The notes beneath the pieces were generated by a model, which searched no databases, had not been told where the DNA came from, and saw nothing but the letters and a program-made list of their open reading frames with translations. Positions 17,384-25,702 of a stretch of DNA of 64,000 nt are shown piece by piece; within the stretch, counting starts at the first letter, position 1, and every line of letters starts with the position of its first letter. The DNA is from Rhodobacteraceae bacterium 63075 (GTDB lineage Bacteria > Pseudomonadota > Alphaproteobacteria > Rhodobacterales > Rhodobacteraceae): the NCBI GenBank assembly GCA_003417655.1, contig QVMW01000011.1, forward strand, positions 1-64,000, in the 5' to 3' direction. A program made the translations under genes and the position numbers.

Positions 17384-17959
17384 ATGGAACTGACTCAGGG
17401 TCTTCTCCTTCTCGGCCTCGTGCTGGCCGCGCTCGCGCTCTGGCGGCTCTGGCCGCGCCGCGCGGGGCTCAGCCCCCTGGGCGGCGAGATGCTCCGCTGG
17501 GCCTTGGTCTTCGCGGTCGCAGGCGGCATCTACGCCTTCGGAGGCCAGATCGTCGCCCCCTTCCGCCCCGACCAGAGCGTCGATCCCGGCGCAGGCGTGA
17601 TCGAGCTGCCCCGCCGCCCCGACGGGCACTATTATCTCGACGCAAAGATCAACGGCGCGCCGATCACCTTCGTCGTCGACACGGGCGCGACGGGCGTCGT
17701 CCTCTCCCGCGAAGACGCCGCGCGCGCCGGGCTGGACCCGGCCGAGCTGGCCTATATCCACACGGCCAACACGGCCAACGGCACGGTGCGCATCGCCCCT
17801 GTTCGCCTGGACAGTTTCGAGGTCGAAGGGATCCGCGACGACGGGCTGCGCGCCTTCGTCAACGAGGGCGAGCTCTCCGGCTCGCTTCTGGGCATGACCT
17901 ACCTGCGGCGCTTCGAGAAGATCATCATCACGCGTGACATGCTCCGGCTCGAGCGGTAA
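17384..17959 (+). CDS. TIGR02281-type retropepsin-like aspartic protease
   Basis: A 191-residue protein with two N-terminal membrane helices (about 4-20 and 34-50) and a C-terminal retropepsin-like domain. The catalytic triad D99-T100-G101 lies in FVVDTGATGVVLS. The GSLLGMTYLRRF segment near the end matches the second conserved turn of single-lobe aspartic proteases that act as dimers. The domain probably faces the periplasm. Substrate unknown. It is 10 bp after marC and 9 bp before trmD, apparently one operon. Confidence 0.88.
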   Translation: MELTQGLLLLGLVLAALALWRLWPRRAGLSPLGGEMLRWALVFAVAGGIYAFGGQIVAPFRPDQSVDPGAGVIELPRRPDGHYYLDAKINGAPITFVVDTGATGVVLSREDAARAGLDPAELAYIHTANTANGTVRIAPVRLDSFEVEGIRDDGLRAFVNEGELSGSLLGMTYLRRFEKIIITRDMLRLER

Positions 17960-17968
17960 AGGAGCGTC

Positions 17969-18763
17969 ATGACAGACACGCCCCGCTCCCATGGCCGCAA
18001 GGCCATCACCCCCTCGCTCAAGCCGCGTGACCTCATGGCCGAAGAGCGCCTCGCCGGGGTCTGGACCGCGCAGGTCATCACGCTCTTTCCCGATGCCTTC
18101 CCCGGCGTTCTGGGCCAGTCGCTCACGGGCAAGGCGCTGAAGGACGGGCTCTGGCAGCTCGAGACGATCGACCTGCGCCCCCACGGAATCGGCAGGCACC
18201 GCAATGTCGATGACACGCCCGCAGGCGGCGGCGCGGGGATGGTGCTGCGCCCCGACGTGGTCGGCGCGGCCATCGAGACAGCCCGCAAGGGCTGGCGAGA
18301 GGGGCCCATGCCACTCATCTATCTCAGCCCGCGCGGCAAGCCTTTCACCCAGGCCATGGCGCGCAGCCTCGCCGCGGGGCCGGGCGCGACGCTCCTGTGC
18401 GGGCGCTTCGAGGGCGTGGACCAGCGCGTGCTCGATCACTACGAGATCGTCGAGGTGAGCCTGGGGGATTTCGTGCTGACGGGAGGCGAGATCGCCGCGC
18501 AGGCGGTGCTCGATGCCTCGGTGCGGCTCCTCCCCGGCGTTGTCGGCAACGCGGAAAGCCTTGACGAAGAGAGCCATTCGAGCGGCCTTCTGGAACATCC
18601 ACAGTATACCAAGCCGCCCGTCTGGGAGGGGCGCGAGATCCCCGATGTGCTGATGTCGGGCCATCACGGCGAAATCGCCAAATGGCGCAGGGCCGAGGCG
18701 GAGAAGCTCACGCAGGCGCGCAGGCCCGACATGTGGGCGGCCCACCGCGCGAAAAAGCCTTGA
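17969..18763 (+). CDS. trmD: tRNA (guanine-N1)-methyltransferase
   Basis: A 264-residue SPOUT methyltransferase that makes m1G37 in tRNAs with G36, preventing +1 frameshifts. The knotted SAM site is seen in LCGRFEGVDQRVLDHY and SLGDFVLTGGE, and the C terminus has HPQYTKPPVWEG and GHHGEI. About 25 extra N-terminal residues precede the usual VITLFPDAFPG start; the ATG at 17969 has GGTAAAGGAGCG upstream, so the extension may be real. rpsP and rimM, the usual upstream partners, are absent here. Confidence 0.96.
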   Translation: MTDTPRSHGRKAITPSLKPRDLMAEERLAGVWTAQVITLFPDAFPGVLGQSLTGKALKDGLWQLETIDLRPHGIGRHRNVDDTPAGGGAGMVLRPDVVGAAIETARKGWREGPMPLIYLSPRGKPFTQAMARSLAAGPGATLLCGRFEGVDQRVLDHYEIVEVSLGDFVLTGGEIAAQAVLDASVRLLPGVVGNAESLDEESHSSGLLEHPQYTKPPVWEGREIPDVLMSGHHGEIAKWRRAEAEKLTQARRPDMWAAHRAKKP

Positions 18764-18995
18764 TCCGCAGGTAAAACCCTCCTAAACAGCGCGAGTTCGG
18801 AATCGCTTTCGCGGCTCCGTTCTCTTTGTGTTTTGCGTTTTCTTCGGCGCATATCAGGACACGAGCACATACGACCAAGCAATGTCGGCCAAATCTCCTG
18901 CGGGCGTCACCGGACGGACCCGAAAGAAGACAAGGAGCAATGGGACGCGTCACAACTTCGTGGAGCAACCACGAGCAATGATAGGAGTAAGGTCA
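18764..18995 (+). promoter_or_regulatory. rplS leader region with hairpin
   Basis: A 232-bp gap between trmD and rplS, long for this operon. TCGTGG (18958-18963) and CCACGA (18969-18974) form a perfect 6-bp hairpin with a 5-base loop ending 21 bases before the rplS ATG; GATAGGAGTAAGG follows as the ribosome-binding site. It may hold a separate promoter for rplS-rpmE and an autoregulatory leader; I cannot match it to a named ribosomal-leader family. Confidence 0.4.
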
Positions 18996-19379
18996 ATGGA
19001 CCTGCTGAAAGAAATCGAGGCCGAGCAGATCGCTGAGCTCGGCAAGACAATCCCCGACTTCAAGGCCGGCGACACGATCCGCGTCGGTTACAAGGTGACC
19101 GAGGGCACGCGCACCCGTGTGCAGAACTATGAAGGCGTCTGCATCTCGCGCCGTGGCGGCGACGGCATCGACAGCTCGTTCACCGTGCGCAAGATAAGCT
19201 TCGGCGAAGGCGTCGAGCGCGTATTCCCGCTCTTCTCCACGAATATCGACACCATCACCGTTGTCCGCCGTGGCCGCGTGCGCCGCGCCAAGCTCTACTA
19301 CCTTCGCTCGCGTCGCGGCAAATCGGCCCGTATCGCGGAAGACACCACCTACAAGCCCAAATCCGGCGCCCAGGCGTAA
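18996..19379 (+). CDS. rplS: 50S ribosomal protein L19
   Basis: A 127-residue protein. Residues with [30 protein letters not shown] and [17 protein letters not shown] are L19 signatures. L19 sits at the 30S-50S interface. Start chosen at the ATG of [11 protein letters not shown] because AGGAG lies upstream and the length fits; the longer open frame begins in the leader. rpmE follows after 14 bp. Confidence 0.98.
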   Translation: MDLLKEIEAEQIAELGKTIPDFKAGDTIRVGYKVTEGTRTRVQNYEGVCISRRGGDGIDSSFTVRKISFGEGVERVFPLFSTNIDTITVVRRGRVRRAKLYYLRSRRGKSARIAEDTTYKPKSGAQA

Positions 19380-19393
19380 GCGGGAGATCAGAC

Positions 19394-19615
19394 ATGAAAA
19401 AAGACATTCACCCCGATTACCACATGATCGAAGTCAAGCTGACCGACGGATCGAGCTTCCAGGTCCGCTCCACATGGGGCAGCGAAGGTGACACGCTCAC
19501 GCTTGACATCGACCCGTCGGCGCACCCGGCCTGGACGGGCGGCTCCTCGCGCCTGATGGACGCCGGCGGCCGCGTCTCGAAGTTCAAGAAGAAATACGAA
19601 GGCCTCGGCTTCTGA
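19394..19615 (+). CDS. rpmE: 50S ribosomal protein L31
   Basis: A 73-residue L31 of the zinc-independent form: it starts [10 protein letters not shown] and lacks the Cys-x-x-Cys pair, retaining [16 protein letters not shown] and a C-terminal [10 protein letters not shown]. It is translated from a GGGAGATCAGAC leader 14 bp after rplS and ends at a strong terminator, so rplS-rpmE form a unit. Confidence 0.97.
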   Translation: MKKDIHPDYHMIEVKLTDGSSFQVRSTWGSEGDTLTLDIDPSAHPAWTGGSSRLMDAGGRVSKFKKKYEGLGF

Positions 19616-19636
19616 GCCCTGTGCCTTTCGGACAGG

Positions 19637-19666
19637 AAAGCCGCTCCGACCGGGGCGGCTTTTTCT
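19637..19666 (+). terminator. Rho-independent terminator after rpmE
   Basis: AAAGCCGC (19637-19644) pairs with GCGGCTTT (19655-19662) around a 10-base loop, followed by a T-rich run. It lies 21 bp after the rpmE stop. Confidence 0.9.
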
Positions 19667-19718
19667 TTTGGGTCTCGCTGTTTGGCGCTACACTGTGCAA
19701 AAGGCGAGCGAGGCGGCA

Positions 19719-20321
19719 GTGAAGTATATCGGCAGGGCCAGGGTGAACCCCAAAGCGCGGCTCGAATGGCCCGTGCATCTGGAAGGCTGCACGGTGCGCC
19801 GCGGCGCCTCGATCGGCGGCTATAGCTACGTGCGCCCCGGGACGACCGTCGGCATCGGCGTGCAGATCGGCCGCTACTGCGCCATCGCTTCGGGCTGCGA
19901 CATCGGACCGGCCGAGCACCCCACCGACTGGCTCAGCAACCATGATTTCCAGTATGCGAAGAACTTCTTCAAGGAGGTTGACGGCTTCCGATCCTTCGCC
20001 CGCCGCCCTTTCGAACAGCCTGCCGCGCCGCGGATCGGCCATGATGTCTGGATCGGCGCGAATGTCGTGATCCGCCGCGGCGTGACGATCGGCCATGGCG
20101 CGATCATCGGCGCGGGGAGCTTCGTCAACCGGGACATCGCGCCCTACACCGTCGTCACGGGCAGCCCGGCGAGGCCGCTCCGGCCGCGCTTTTCCGAAGC
20201 GGTGATCGAAGAGCTCCTGGAGCTCGAATGGTGGACGCTCGATGCGCCTGCGCTGGACGGGGTTCCTTTCGACGATATCACCCGCGCCATCGAAGCAGTG
20301 CGTGCGCTGAAGGCGGGCTGA
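19719..20321 (+). CDS. CatB-like hexapeptide-repeat acyltransferase
   Basis: About 200 residues of left-handed beta-helix. Hexapeptide turns are visible from [16 protein letters not shown] through [14 protein letters not shown], and again in [33 protein letters not shown] marks the active-site His region of CatB/VatD xenobiotic acetyltransferases. Probably acetylates a sugar or small hydroxyl compound. The start is uncertain: the frame opens at TTG 19668 inside the rpmE terminator, with GTG at 19695 and 19719; the last was chosen as it follows AGGCGG. Confidence 0.75.
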   Translation: MKYIGRARVNPKARLEWPVHLEGCTVRRGASIGGYSYVRPGTTVGIGVQIGRYCAIASGCDIGPAEHPTDWLSNHDFQYAKNFFKEVDGFRSFARRPFEQPAAPRIGHDVWIGANVVIRRGVTIGHGAIIGAGSFVNRDIAPYTVVTGSPARPLRPRFSEAVIEELLELEWWTLDAPALDGVPFDDITRAIEAVRALKAG

Positions 20322-20399
20322 AACAGCAAAGCACGATCTGGTGCCTGGTACCGGGCGTGCGCCGCTTTCCGGGGTGGTGACGCTTCGGGAGGCATGATA

Positions 20400-20417
20400 A
20401 TGCACGGGTCCGTGCAT
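20400..20417 (+). promoter_or_regulatory. Palindrome before the antiporter gene, possible operator
   Basis: ATGCACGG (20400-20407) and CCGTGCAT (20410-20417) form a perfect 8-2-8 inverted repeat ending 16 bases before the antiporter ATG. A -10-like GATAAT (20396-20401) abuts it. The position suits a repressor site or a 5'-UTR hairpin next to the GAGGAG ribosome-binding site. Confidence 0.45.
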
Positions 20418-20433
20418 CGGTGATGAGGAGCGT

Positions 20434-22251
20434 ATGGCAGTATCGGAGACAGCCGGATTGGCCCCGGTTCTGGCATTTGCCCTTGTGGGCGCGCTCGGTG
20501 TTGGAAGCCAGTGGCTCGCCTGGCGCTTGCGCCTGCCGTCGATCGTTCTGATGCTCCTTGCCGGGCTGCTCATCGGCCCGGTCTTCGGCATCCTCGATCC
20601 GGCGGCGCAATTCGGGGACATGCTGGGGCCCGTGATCGGCATTGCAGTGGCGATCATCCTCTTCGAGGGCGGGCTCACGCTGAATTACACCTCCCTTCGC
20701 GATGCAGCGAATGGCGTGAAGCGCCTTGTCGTGCTCGGCGCACCGCTCGGCTGGCTGGCCTCCGCGCTGGCGCTGCACTACGTGGCCGGCCTGAGCTGGG
20801 CCGCCTCGGCCGTTTTCGGCGGGATCATGATCGTCACCGGCCCGACGGTCATCGCGCCGCTCCTGCGGCAGGCCAAGCTGCAAAAGCGCCCCGCCGCCCT
20901 GCTGCAATGGGAAGCCATCGTGAACGACCCGGTCGGTGCGATGGCGGCGGTCCTGGCCTTCGAAGTGGTGGTCGTGCTCCAGACCGCCACTTCGCTTGGA
21001 GGCGCGGTGCAGGACCTGGCAACAGGCTTCACCGTGGCCACGCTGCTCGGCATCGCCGGAGGCTGGGGCATCGCGCGCGCCTTCCGGATGGCCTACGTGC
21101 CCGAATCCATGAAGGTCCCGGTTCTTTTCGTCGTCCTGCTCTGCGTCTTCGCCCTCTCGGACACCGTGTTGCATGAAGCCGGCCTGCTGGCCGTGACGAT
21201 CATGGGCATCTGGATCGCCAGATCCGAGCTTCCCAGCTATGTCGAGCTCAGGCGTTTCAAGGAGCACGCAACCGTCCTTCTCGTCTCCGGCGTGTTCATC
21301 CTGCTGGCCGCGAACACGAGCTGGGAATCGCTCAGCTCGCTCGACATGACCGCGCTGCTCTTCGTTCTCGTGGTCATTCTCGTCGCCCGCCCCCTGACGG
21401 TTCTGGCGGCGCTTGTCTTTTCGGACGTGCCCTGGCGCGAGCGGCTTCTGGTGGCTTTCACCGGGCCGCGCGGCGTCGTGCTCGTGGCCGTTGCCGGCCT
21501 GTTCGGCGAGCGGCTGGTGGAGATCGGCGTCAGTGACGCCGAGCGCATCGCCCCGCTCGCCTTTGCGCTTGTCGCCGCAACGGTCGTGCTGCACGGCTTC
21601 GCATTGACCCCGATGGCACGGCTGCTCAAGCTGACCGCGGCGCGAAAGCCCGGCGTGATCATCCTGGGAGGCTCGCCCTGGACCGTGGCGCTGGCCGAGG
21701 CCCTGAAATCCCTCGACATCGAAGTCATCATCACCGATCCCAACCATGCCTATCTGCGCAGCGCCCGCGAGGCCGGTGTCGATACCTTCTATGGCGATGT
21801 CCTCTCGAAGGCCGCCGAGGAACAGCTCGATCTCGTGGCCTACGAGACATTGATCTGCGCAACCGACAACGACGCCTACAACACGCTCGTGGCGACCGAT
21901 CTGGCGCCGGAGTTCGGCCGCGAGAACGTCTTTCAGTTCAAGCGCGTGCGGCAGGCGAGCAGCCGCCACGCCCTGCCCGAGACTCTCGGCGGCCAGAACA
22001 TCGGCAACGGCGAGACCTATTTCGCTGCCAATGAGCGGATCGCATCTGGCTGGGAGTTCCGCGCGACACGGCTTTCGGAGGAGTTCACGCTCGAGACGTG
22101 GCGGGAAAGAAACCCCAATGCCATCCCGATCGCCGAAATCGACAAAAGCGGCACGCTGCGGTTCCTGGGGCCCGAGAGTGACCCCAAGGACAGTGTCGGT
22201 GTGCAGATCCTGTCACTGATGCCGCCCAAGGCATCGCAGCAGGAAGGCTGA
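20434..22251 (+). CDS. CPA1-type cation/proton antiporter with RCK domain
   Basis: A 605-residue protein. Residues 1-400 contain about 12-13 membrane helices with SIVLMLLAGLLIGPVFG, ILFEGGLTLN and GPTVIAPLLRQ, typical of NhaP/KefB-like exchangers; NDPVGAM carries the transport Asp. Residues about 405-520 form a TrkA-N nucleotide-binding domain (IILGGSPWTVALAEAL, then ITDPN), with a C-terminal regulatory tail. It likely exchanges Na+ or K+ for protons, gated by NAD(H). GAGGAG precedes the ATG. A palindrome sits in its leader. Confidence 0.9.
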   Translation: MAVSETAGLAPVLAFALVGALGVGSQWLAWRLRLPSIVLMLLAGLLIGPVFGILDPAAQFGDMLGPVIGIAVAIILFEGGLTLNYTSLRDAANGVKRLVVLGAPLGWLASALALHYVAGLSWAASAVFGGIMIVTGPTVIAPLLRQAKLQKRPAALLQWEAIVNDPVGAMAAVLAFEVVVVLQTATSLGGAVQDLATGFTVATLLGIAGGWGIARAFRMAYVPESMKVPVLFVVLLCVFALSDTVLHEAGLLAVTIMGIWIARSELPSYVELRRFKEHATVLLVSGVFILLAANTSWESLSSLDMTALLFVLVVILVARPLTVLAALVFSDVPWRERLLVAFTGPRGVVLVAVAGLFGERLVEIGVSDAERIAPLAFALVAATVVLHGFALTPMARLLKLTAARKPGVIILGGSPWTVALAEALKSLDIEVIITDPNHAYLRSAREAGVDTFYGDVLSKAAEEQLDLVAYETLICATDNDAYNTLVATDLAPEFGRENVFQFKRVRQASSRHALPETLGGQNIGNGETYFAANERIASGWEFRATRLSEEFTLETWRERNPNAIPIAEIDKSGTLRFLGPESDPKDSVGVQILSLMPPKASQQEG

Positions 22252-22277
22252 TGACCCGCGCGCCGCGTTCTGCCCGC

Positions 22278-22862
22278 CTATCCTGAGGTGAGCCGCGCAA
22301 TCAGCGCGTCGACCAGGTCGGATGTCGCATGTTTCAGCGGGTCGTTTATCCTGTCCGACAGACCGAGCATGAGAACCAGCCCGAGGAGCGCGGCATGTAT
22401 CGCAACCGCTTCGCGGCGCGCGGTCACCGGCTCCGCGCCCAGCTTGCCTGCCAATGCGCCATACATCCTGTCGGTCACGGGATGCACTTTTTCCAGCAGA
22501 TCACCCGAGGAAATCTGCGCCGCGCCTTGCGGGATCGTCTGTGGAAGCAGATACATCAGGCGGAAACGGTCCAGGTCGCCGAGGTGATAATCCGCCAGCG
22601 CCCGGACGAACGCGCCGATCGCTTCGTCACGAGACGGCGCGGACGAAACGGCTTGCGCCGCGATGTCGGCCTCCGCCTCGAGCCAAGGCACGAACAAGGC
22701 CGCCAGAAGCGCCTGCTTGGTCGGATACCAGTAGAGCACCGTCTGCTTCGTGCGCCCCAGGCGTCGGGCGATCGCATCGAAGGAAAGCGCCGCAAGCCCG
22801 TCCGAGGCGAGAATTTCACGGGCGATCGTGAGAATCTGCCCCTTCGTGTTTCCTGCTGACAT
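22278..22862 (-). CDS. TetR family transcriptional regulator
   Basis: A 194-residue repressor-like protein. Residues 6-50 form the TetR helix-turn-helix, with ILTIAREILASDGLAALSF and GRTKQTVLYWYPTKQALL; the rest is an all-alpha ligand domain. ATG 22862 was preferred to the ATG at 22868 because AAGGGG is at proper spacing for it. It diverges from a MAPEG gene with two matching inverted repeats between them, which makes autoregulation and control of the MAPEG gene likely. The ligand is unknown. Confidence 0.9.
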   Translation of the reverse strand: MSAGNTKGQILTIAREILASDGLAALSFDAIARRLGRTKQTVLYWYPTKQALLAALFVPWLEAEADIAAQAVSSAPSRDEAIGAFVRALADYHLGDLDRFRLMYLLPQTIPQGAAQISSGDLLEKVHPVTDRMYGALAGKLGAEPVTARREAVAIHAALLGLVLMLGLSDRINDPLKHATSDLVDALIARLTSG

Positions 22863-22880
22863 GATCATGCCCCTTGACGA

Positions 22881-22919
22881 CTTAACGGCGGTAAGTTTAA
22901 CTCACTTACCATCGGTAAG
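22881..22919. promoter_or_regulatory. Two tandem operator-like inverted repeats between TetR and MAPEG genes
   Basis: CTTACC ATC GGTAAG (22905-22919) is a perfect 6-3-6 repeat. CTTAAC GGC GGTAAG (22881-22895) is the same with one mismatch. They start 24 bp apart, a common arrangement for TetR dimers, and lie midway between the divergent starts. Confidence 0.7.
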
Positions 22920-22964
22920 CAAAGTGAAAGACAGACCGGGACTGCCGAAAAGGGAGGAAAACAG

Positions 22965-23429
22965 ATGACCGAACTGACGCTCGATAACCCCGTCTTCACC
23001 GCCTATCTCATTGCCTCGGCGCTCATGGTGCTCAAGGTCATGGGGCAAGGCTGGATGACGGTGATGCGCATGATGAAGGTTGGCGCGGGCTATGCCAGCC
23101 CCGAAGACCTGCAAAAGGGGCTGATCAACAAGGCGCCCGATCCGTCGCAGCTCGAGATCAACGACTATGTCGAGCGCTCCCGCCGCATGCACCGGAATGA
23201 TCTCGAGAACATTCCCGCCTTCTGGATCGCCGGGCTGCTCTTCGTCGCGGCGGCTCCGGCGCTCTGGCTTGCGCAGGGGCTGATGTATGGCTTCGTGGCC
23301 GCGCGGCTCGCCCATGCCGTGGCCTATGCCACCAAGCAGACCCACGAGATCAGGGCGACATTCTACACGATCGGCTCGCTGATCGTGATCTACATGGCCT
23401 GCCACGCGCTGGTCAGCGCGCTGGCCTGA
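22965..23429 (+). CDS. MAPEG family membrane protein
   Basis: A 154-residue protein with four predicted membrane helices. NDLENIPAFWIAGLLF after RMHRNDLEN is the MAPEG signature shared by microsomal glutathione transferases and prostaglandin synthases; RLAHAVAYATKQTHEIRA is the second conserved segment. It could detoxify a lipophilic electrophile with glutathione at the inner membrane. GGGAGGAAAACAG precedes the ATG. The divergent TetR regulator and its paired operator-like sites suggest induction by a substrate. Confidence 0.88.
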   Translation: MTELTLDNPVFTAYLIASALMVLKVMGQGWMTVMRMMKVGAGYASPEDLQKGLINKAPDPSQLEINDYVERSRRMHRNDLENIPAFWIAGLLFVAAAPALWLAQGLMYGFVAARLAHAVAYATKQTHEIRATFYTIGSLIVIYMACHALVSALA

Positions 23430-23452
23430 CGCGGCCCGTGGAAAGGCGCGGC

Positions 23453-23467
23453 GCGGTCGCCGACCGC
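23453..23467. terminator. Hairpin between convergent MAPEG and small-protein genes
   Basis: GCGGTC (23453-23458), loop GCC, GACCGC (23462-23467). No T tract follows on either strand, so its role as a terminator is tentative. Confidence 0.35.
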
Positions 23468-23482
23468 CCCGCCCTTGGCCTG

Positions 23483-23710
23483 TCAGCCGATCTGTTCCTT
23501 GACCTTCGCGATCACGTCTTCGACGGACAGCCCGAAACCTTCGAGCATCGACAGGTCGATGCCGTATTCCTCCAGCGTCGCCGTCACCTGCTCGGGGTCC
23601 ATCTCAGCAAGCGCCGAAAGGTCGATACCGCTTTCGCTGATCTTCGATACGATCTCGTCGGTTCCGCCCAATGCGCTGGCCGCTTGTCCCAGCATGTCTC
23701 CAAGTCCCAT
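23483..23710 (-). CDS. Small acidic protein of unknown function
   Basis: A 75-residue soluble acidic protein: Gly/Ala-rich start, then two short helical repeats each ending in a Gly-Ile-Asp-Leu-Ser turn (SGIDLSAL near 27, YGIDLSML near 49). It has no membrane segment or Cys. AAAAAAAGGAGCTACGAG directly before the ATG is a very strong ribosome-binding site, so the gene is likely real and well expressed. It lies about 100 bp downstream of the ectoine operon on the same strand. I do not recognise the family. Confidence 0.65.
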   Translation of the reverse strand: MGLGDMLGQAASALGGTDEIVSKISESGIDLSALAEMDPEQVTATLEEYGIDLSMLEGFGLSVEDVIAKVKEQIG

Positions 23711-23813
23711 CTCGTAGCTCCTTTTTTTCCGAGGTGCGCGGCTCGCGCCGCGGACTCAGCCTCTCATCCGAAAGGCTTGGGCGATAGGGGGAATGCGGCG
23801 GCGCGCATCCCCG

Positions 23814-25250
23814 TCATGCCGCGTCCTTCAGCCCCCCCGAGGCCGCGTCGCCGACAAGCGCGCCATGCAGCGCGATCACGGCGTCGTCGGCCTGCTCGCG
23901 CGGCACGACGAACTGGATATCGACATTGCGCGGCGTCTGCTGGGCCGCGAGCACCTCGATCCCGGCCTCCTCGAGCGCTACGAGCCCCCGGCTGAAGGCA
24001 TTCAGCCCGCCAAGGTCACGCCCGATTGCCGAGACGATGAAGACACTGCGCGCGCTGATATCGGCCGCGGGAAAGGCCTTTTCGAGGTCGGCAACGACGC
24101 GGCGCACCGTTTTGAGCGAGGCCTCGACGTAATGGGTGATCGAGTTGGCGTTCGATGTCTTCGAGGCGATATGCACCTTGTGCCGCTTGAGCGCCTCGAG
24201 CGCGGCGGCGTCATAGCCCTTCACACCGACCATGTCCTGCTCGAAGAGATCGAGCGCGACCACGTTGAGCCCGGTGACGATCTCCACGGCAGGCACATCG
24301 GCCGGGGCCTCGTCGATGAGCGTGCCGGGGTCGGACGGCTCGAAGGCATTGGTGACCCTGAGCGCCACCTTCGACTGGCGCAGGATCTTGGCCGCGTTGG
24401 GATGGATCGCTTCCATGCCCATGTTCGAGAGCTGGTCGGCCACGTCGTAATTGGTATGCCCCAGCTTGCGCACCGCATCCGCGCCGACAAGGCCCGGATC
24501 GGCCGAGGAGAGGTGAAATTCCTTGTGGATGATCGCCTCTGTCGCTCCCGTCAGGGCGGCGATGTTGGAGAAGGTGACTTCCGAATACCCCCTGTCATAT
24601 TCGCGCATGAGCCCTTCGCGGCACTGGGCATAGCCCGTCACGATGGGCAGCTCCGATGTCAGGTCCACGTCCGAAAGCGCCCCCGAGATCCGCTCGTGCA
24701 GGCTGCATTCGGTCTCGTCGCGCCAGCCGCTGAGGTCGATGAACCGCGCGTTGACACCGGCGCGCTGGAGCATCAGCGTCGTCACATAGGCCGAATGCGC
24801 CTCGCCCAGCCCCGAAAGCAGCTCGCGCACGATCAGCATCTGGCTGGACAGGCGGAAATGCCCGTAGGAGCACAGGCGGCGCAGATCGAACAGACACGAG
24901 CGCGCGCCCTCGATCCTGTCGCGCACGAAATCCTCGGCCAGTGCGCGGTCGGCCGGATTGTCCAGCACCGCGTCATGCTTTTCCGCCATCGCCTCAGCCA
25001 CGCGCGTCAGCGCGCCGAGCCAGCCATGATCGCTGTCGTCATTGGCAAAAAGCGCATAAACGCCCGGCTCGCCGGACTTCTTGTGCTCCAGCAGCAGGTC
25101 GGTGATCCCGCCGAAGGCGGAGACCACGAAGATCCGGTGAAACAGCTCCTCGCCCGCGCGGTCGCCTATGATCAGGCTGTCGCGCAGCTCGTGGATGCGC
25201 GACATGGATGTGCCGCCGATCTTCTCGACGGTGTGCTCTGGAAAATTCAA
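23814..25250 (-). CDS. ask: Ectoine-pathway aspartate kinase
   Basis: A 478-residue aspartokinase that starts the pathway by phosphorylating aspartate. The N-terminal VEKIGGTSM, rather than the usual KFGGTS, and the position next to ectC mark it as the Ask_ect type described as less feedback-sensitive in ectoine gene clusters. The kinase fold runs to about residue 300; two ACT-like segments follow, including VHIASKTSNANSITHYVE and SIFIVSAIG-like sequence. It is the last gene of the operon, 44 bp after ectC. Confidence 0.93.
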   Translation of the reverse strand: MNFPEHTVEKIGGTSMSRIHELRDSLIIGDRAGEELFHRIFVVSAFGGITDLLLEHKKSGEPGVYALFANDDSDHGWLGALTRVAEAMAEKHDAVLDNPADRALAEDFVRDRIEGARSCLFDLRRLCSYGHFRLSSQMLIVRELLSGLGEAHSAYVTTLMLQRAGVNARFIDLSGWRDETECSLHERISGALSDVDLTSELPIVTGYAQCREGLMREYDRGYSEVTFSNIAALTGATEAIIHKEFHLSSADPGLVGADAVRKLGHTNYDVADQLSNMGMEAIHPNAAKILRQSKVALRVTNAFEPSDPGTLIDEAPADVPAVEIVTGLNVVALDLFEQDMVGVKGYDAAALEALKRHKVHIASKTSNANSITHYVEASLKTVRRVVADLEKAFPAADISARSVFIVSAIGRDLGGLNAFSRGLVALEEAGIEVLAAQQTPRNVDIQFVVPREQADDAVIALHGALVGDAASGGLKDAA

Positions 25251-25294
25251 TGTTTTCTTCTCCGGCCCAAGGCCGGAGCCTCTCAGGCTGTCTT

Positions 25295-25699
25295 TCAGGC
25301 AGTCTCGATCTCGCCCGGCGCGGCATAGGAGCCGTCCTCGCGGTGCACTTCCTTGCCCGTCACCGGCGGGTTGAAGCAGCAGGCCATGACCAGCTCCTCC
25401 TCGGCCCGCAGGATATGACGGTCATGCTTGTCGAGCGCATACATCACGCCGGGCTTGATCGCATGGGTCTCGCCCGTGGCGATGTCGGTGATCGAGCCGG
25501 TCCCTTGCATGCAATAGACACTCTCGAAGTGGTTCTTGTATTCGAAGGTGTGTTCCGAGCCCGCATCGAGGAAGGTGATGTGGAAGGAAAAGCCCATCCC
25601 GTCATCGGCCAGCAGCATGCGCACGCTGCTCCACTGCGCGTCGGTGACGACGCGGTCGCGTTCCTCTTCGAGTATCCTGTTGAAGTCGCGTACAATCAT
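25295..25699 (-). CDS. ectC: L-ectoine synthase
   Basis: A 134-residue cupin that cyclises N-gamma-acetyl-diaminobutyrate to ectoine. The iron ligands known from Paenibacillus EctC (Glu57, Tyr85, His93) appear as E59 in HFESVYCM and Y87 and H95 in MYALDKHDRH. Length is typical. It starts 3 bp after ectB, so it is co-translated. No ectD hydroxylase follows; ask comes next. Confidence 0.97.
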   Translation of the reverse strand: MIVRDFNRILEEERDRVVTDAQWSSVRMLLADDGMGFSFHITFLDAGSEHTFEYKNHFESVYCMQGTGSITDIATGETHAIKPGVMYALDKHDRHILRAEEELVMACCFNPPVTGKEVHREDGSYAAPGEIETA

Positions 25700-25702
25700 G
25701 TC

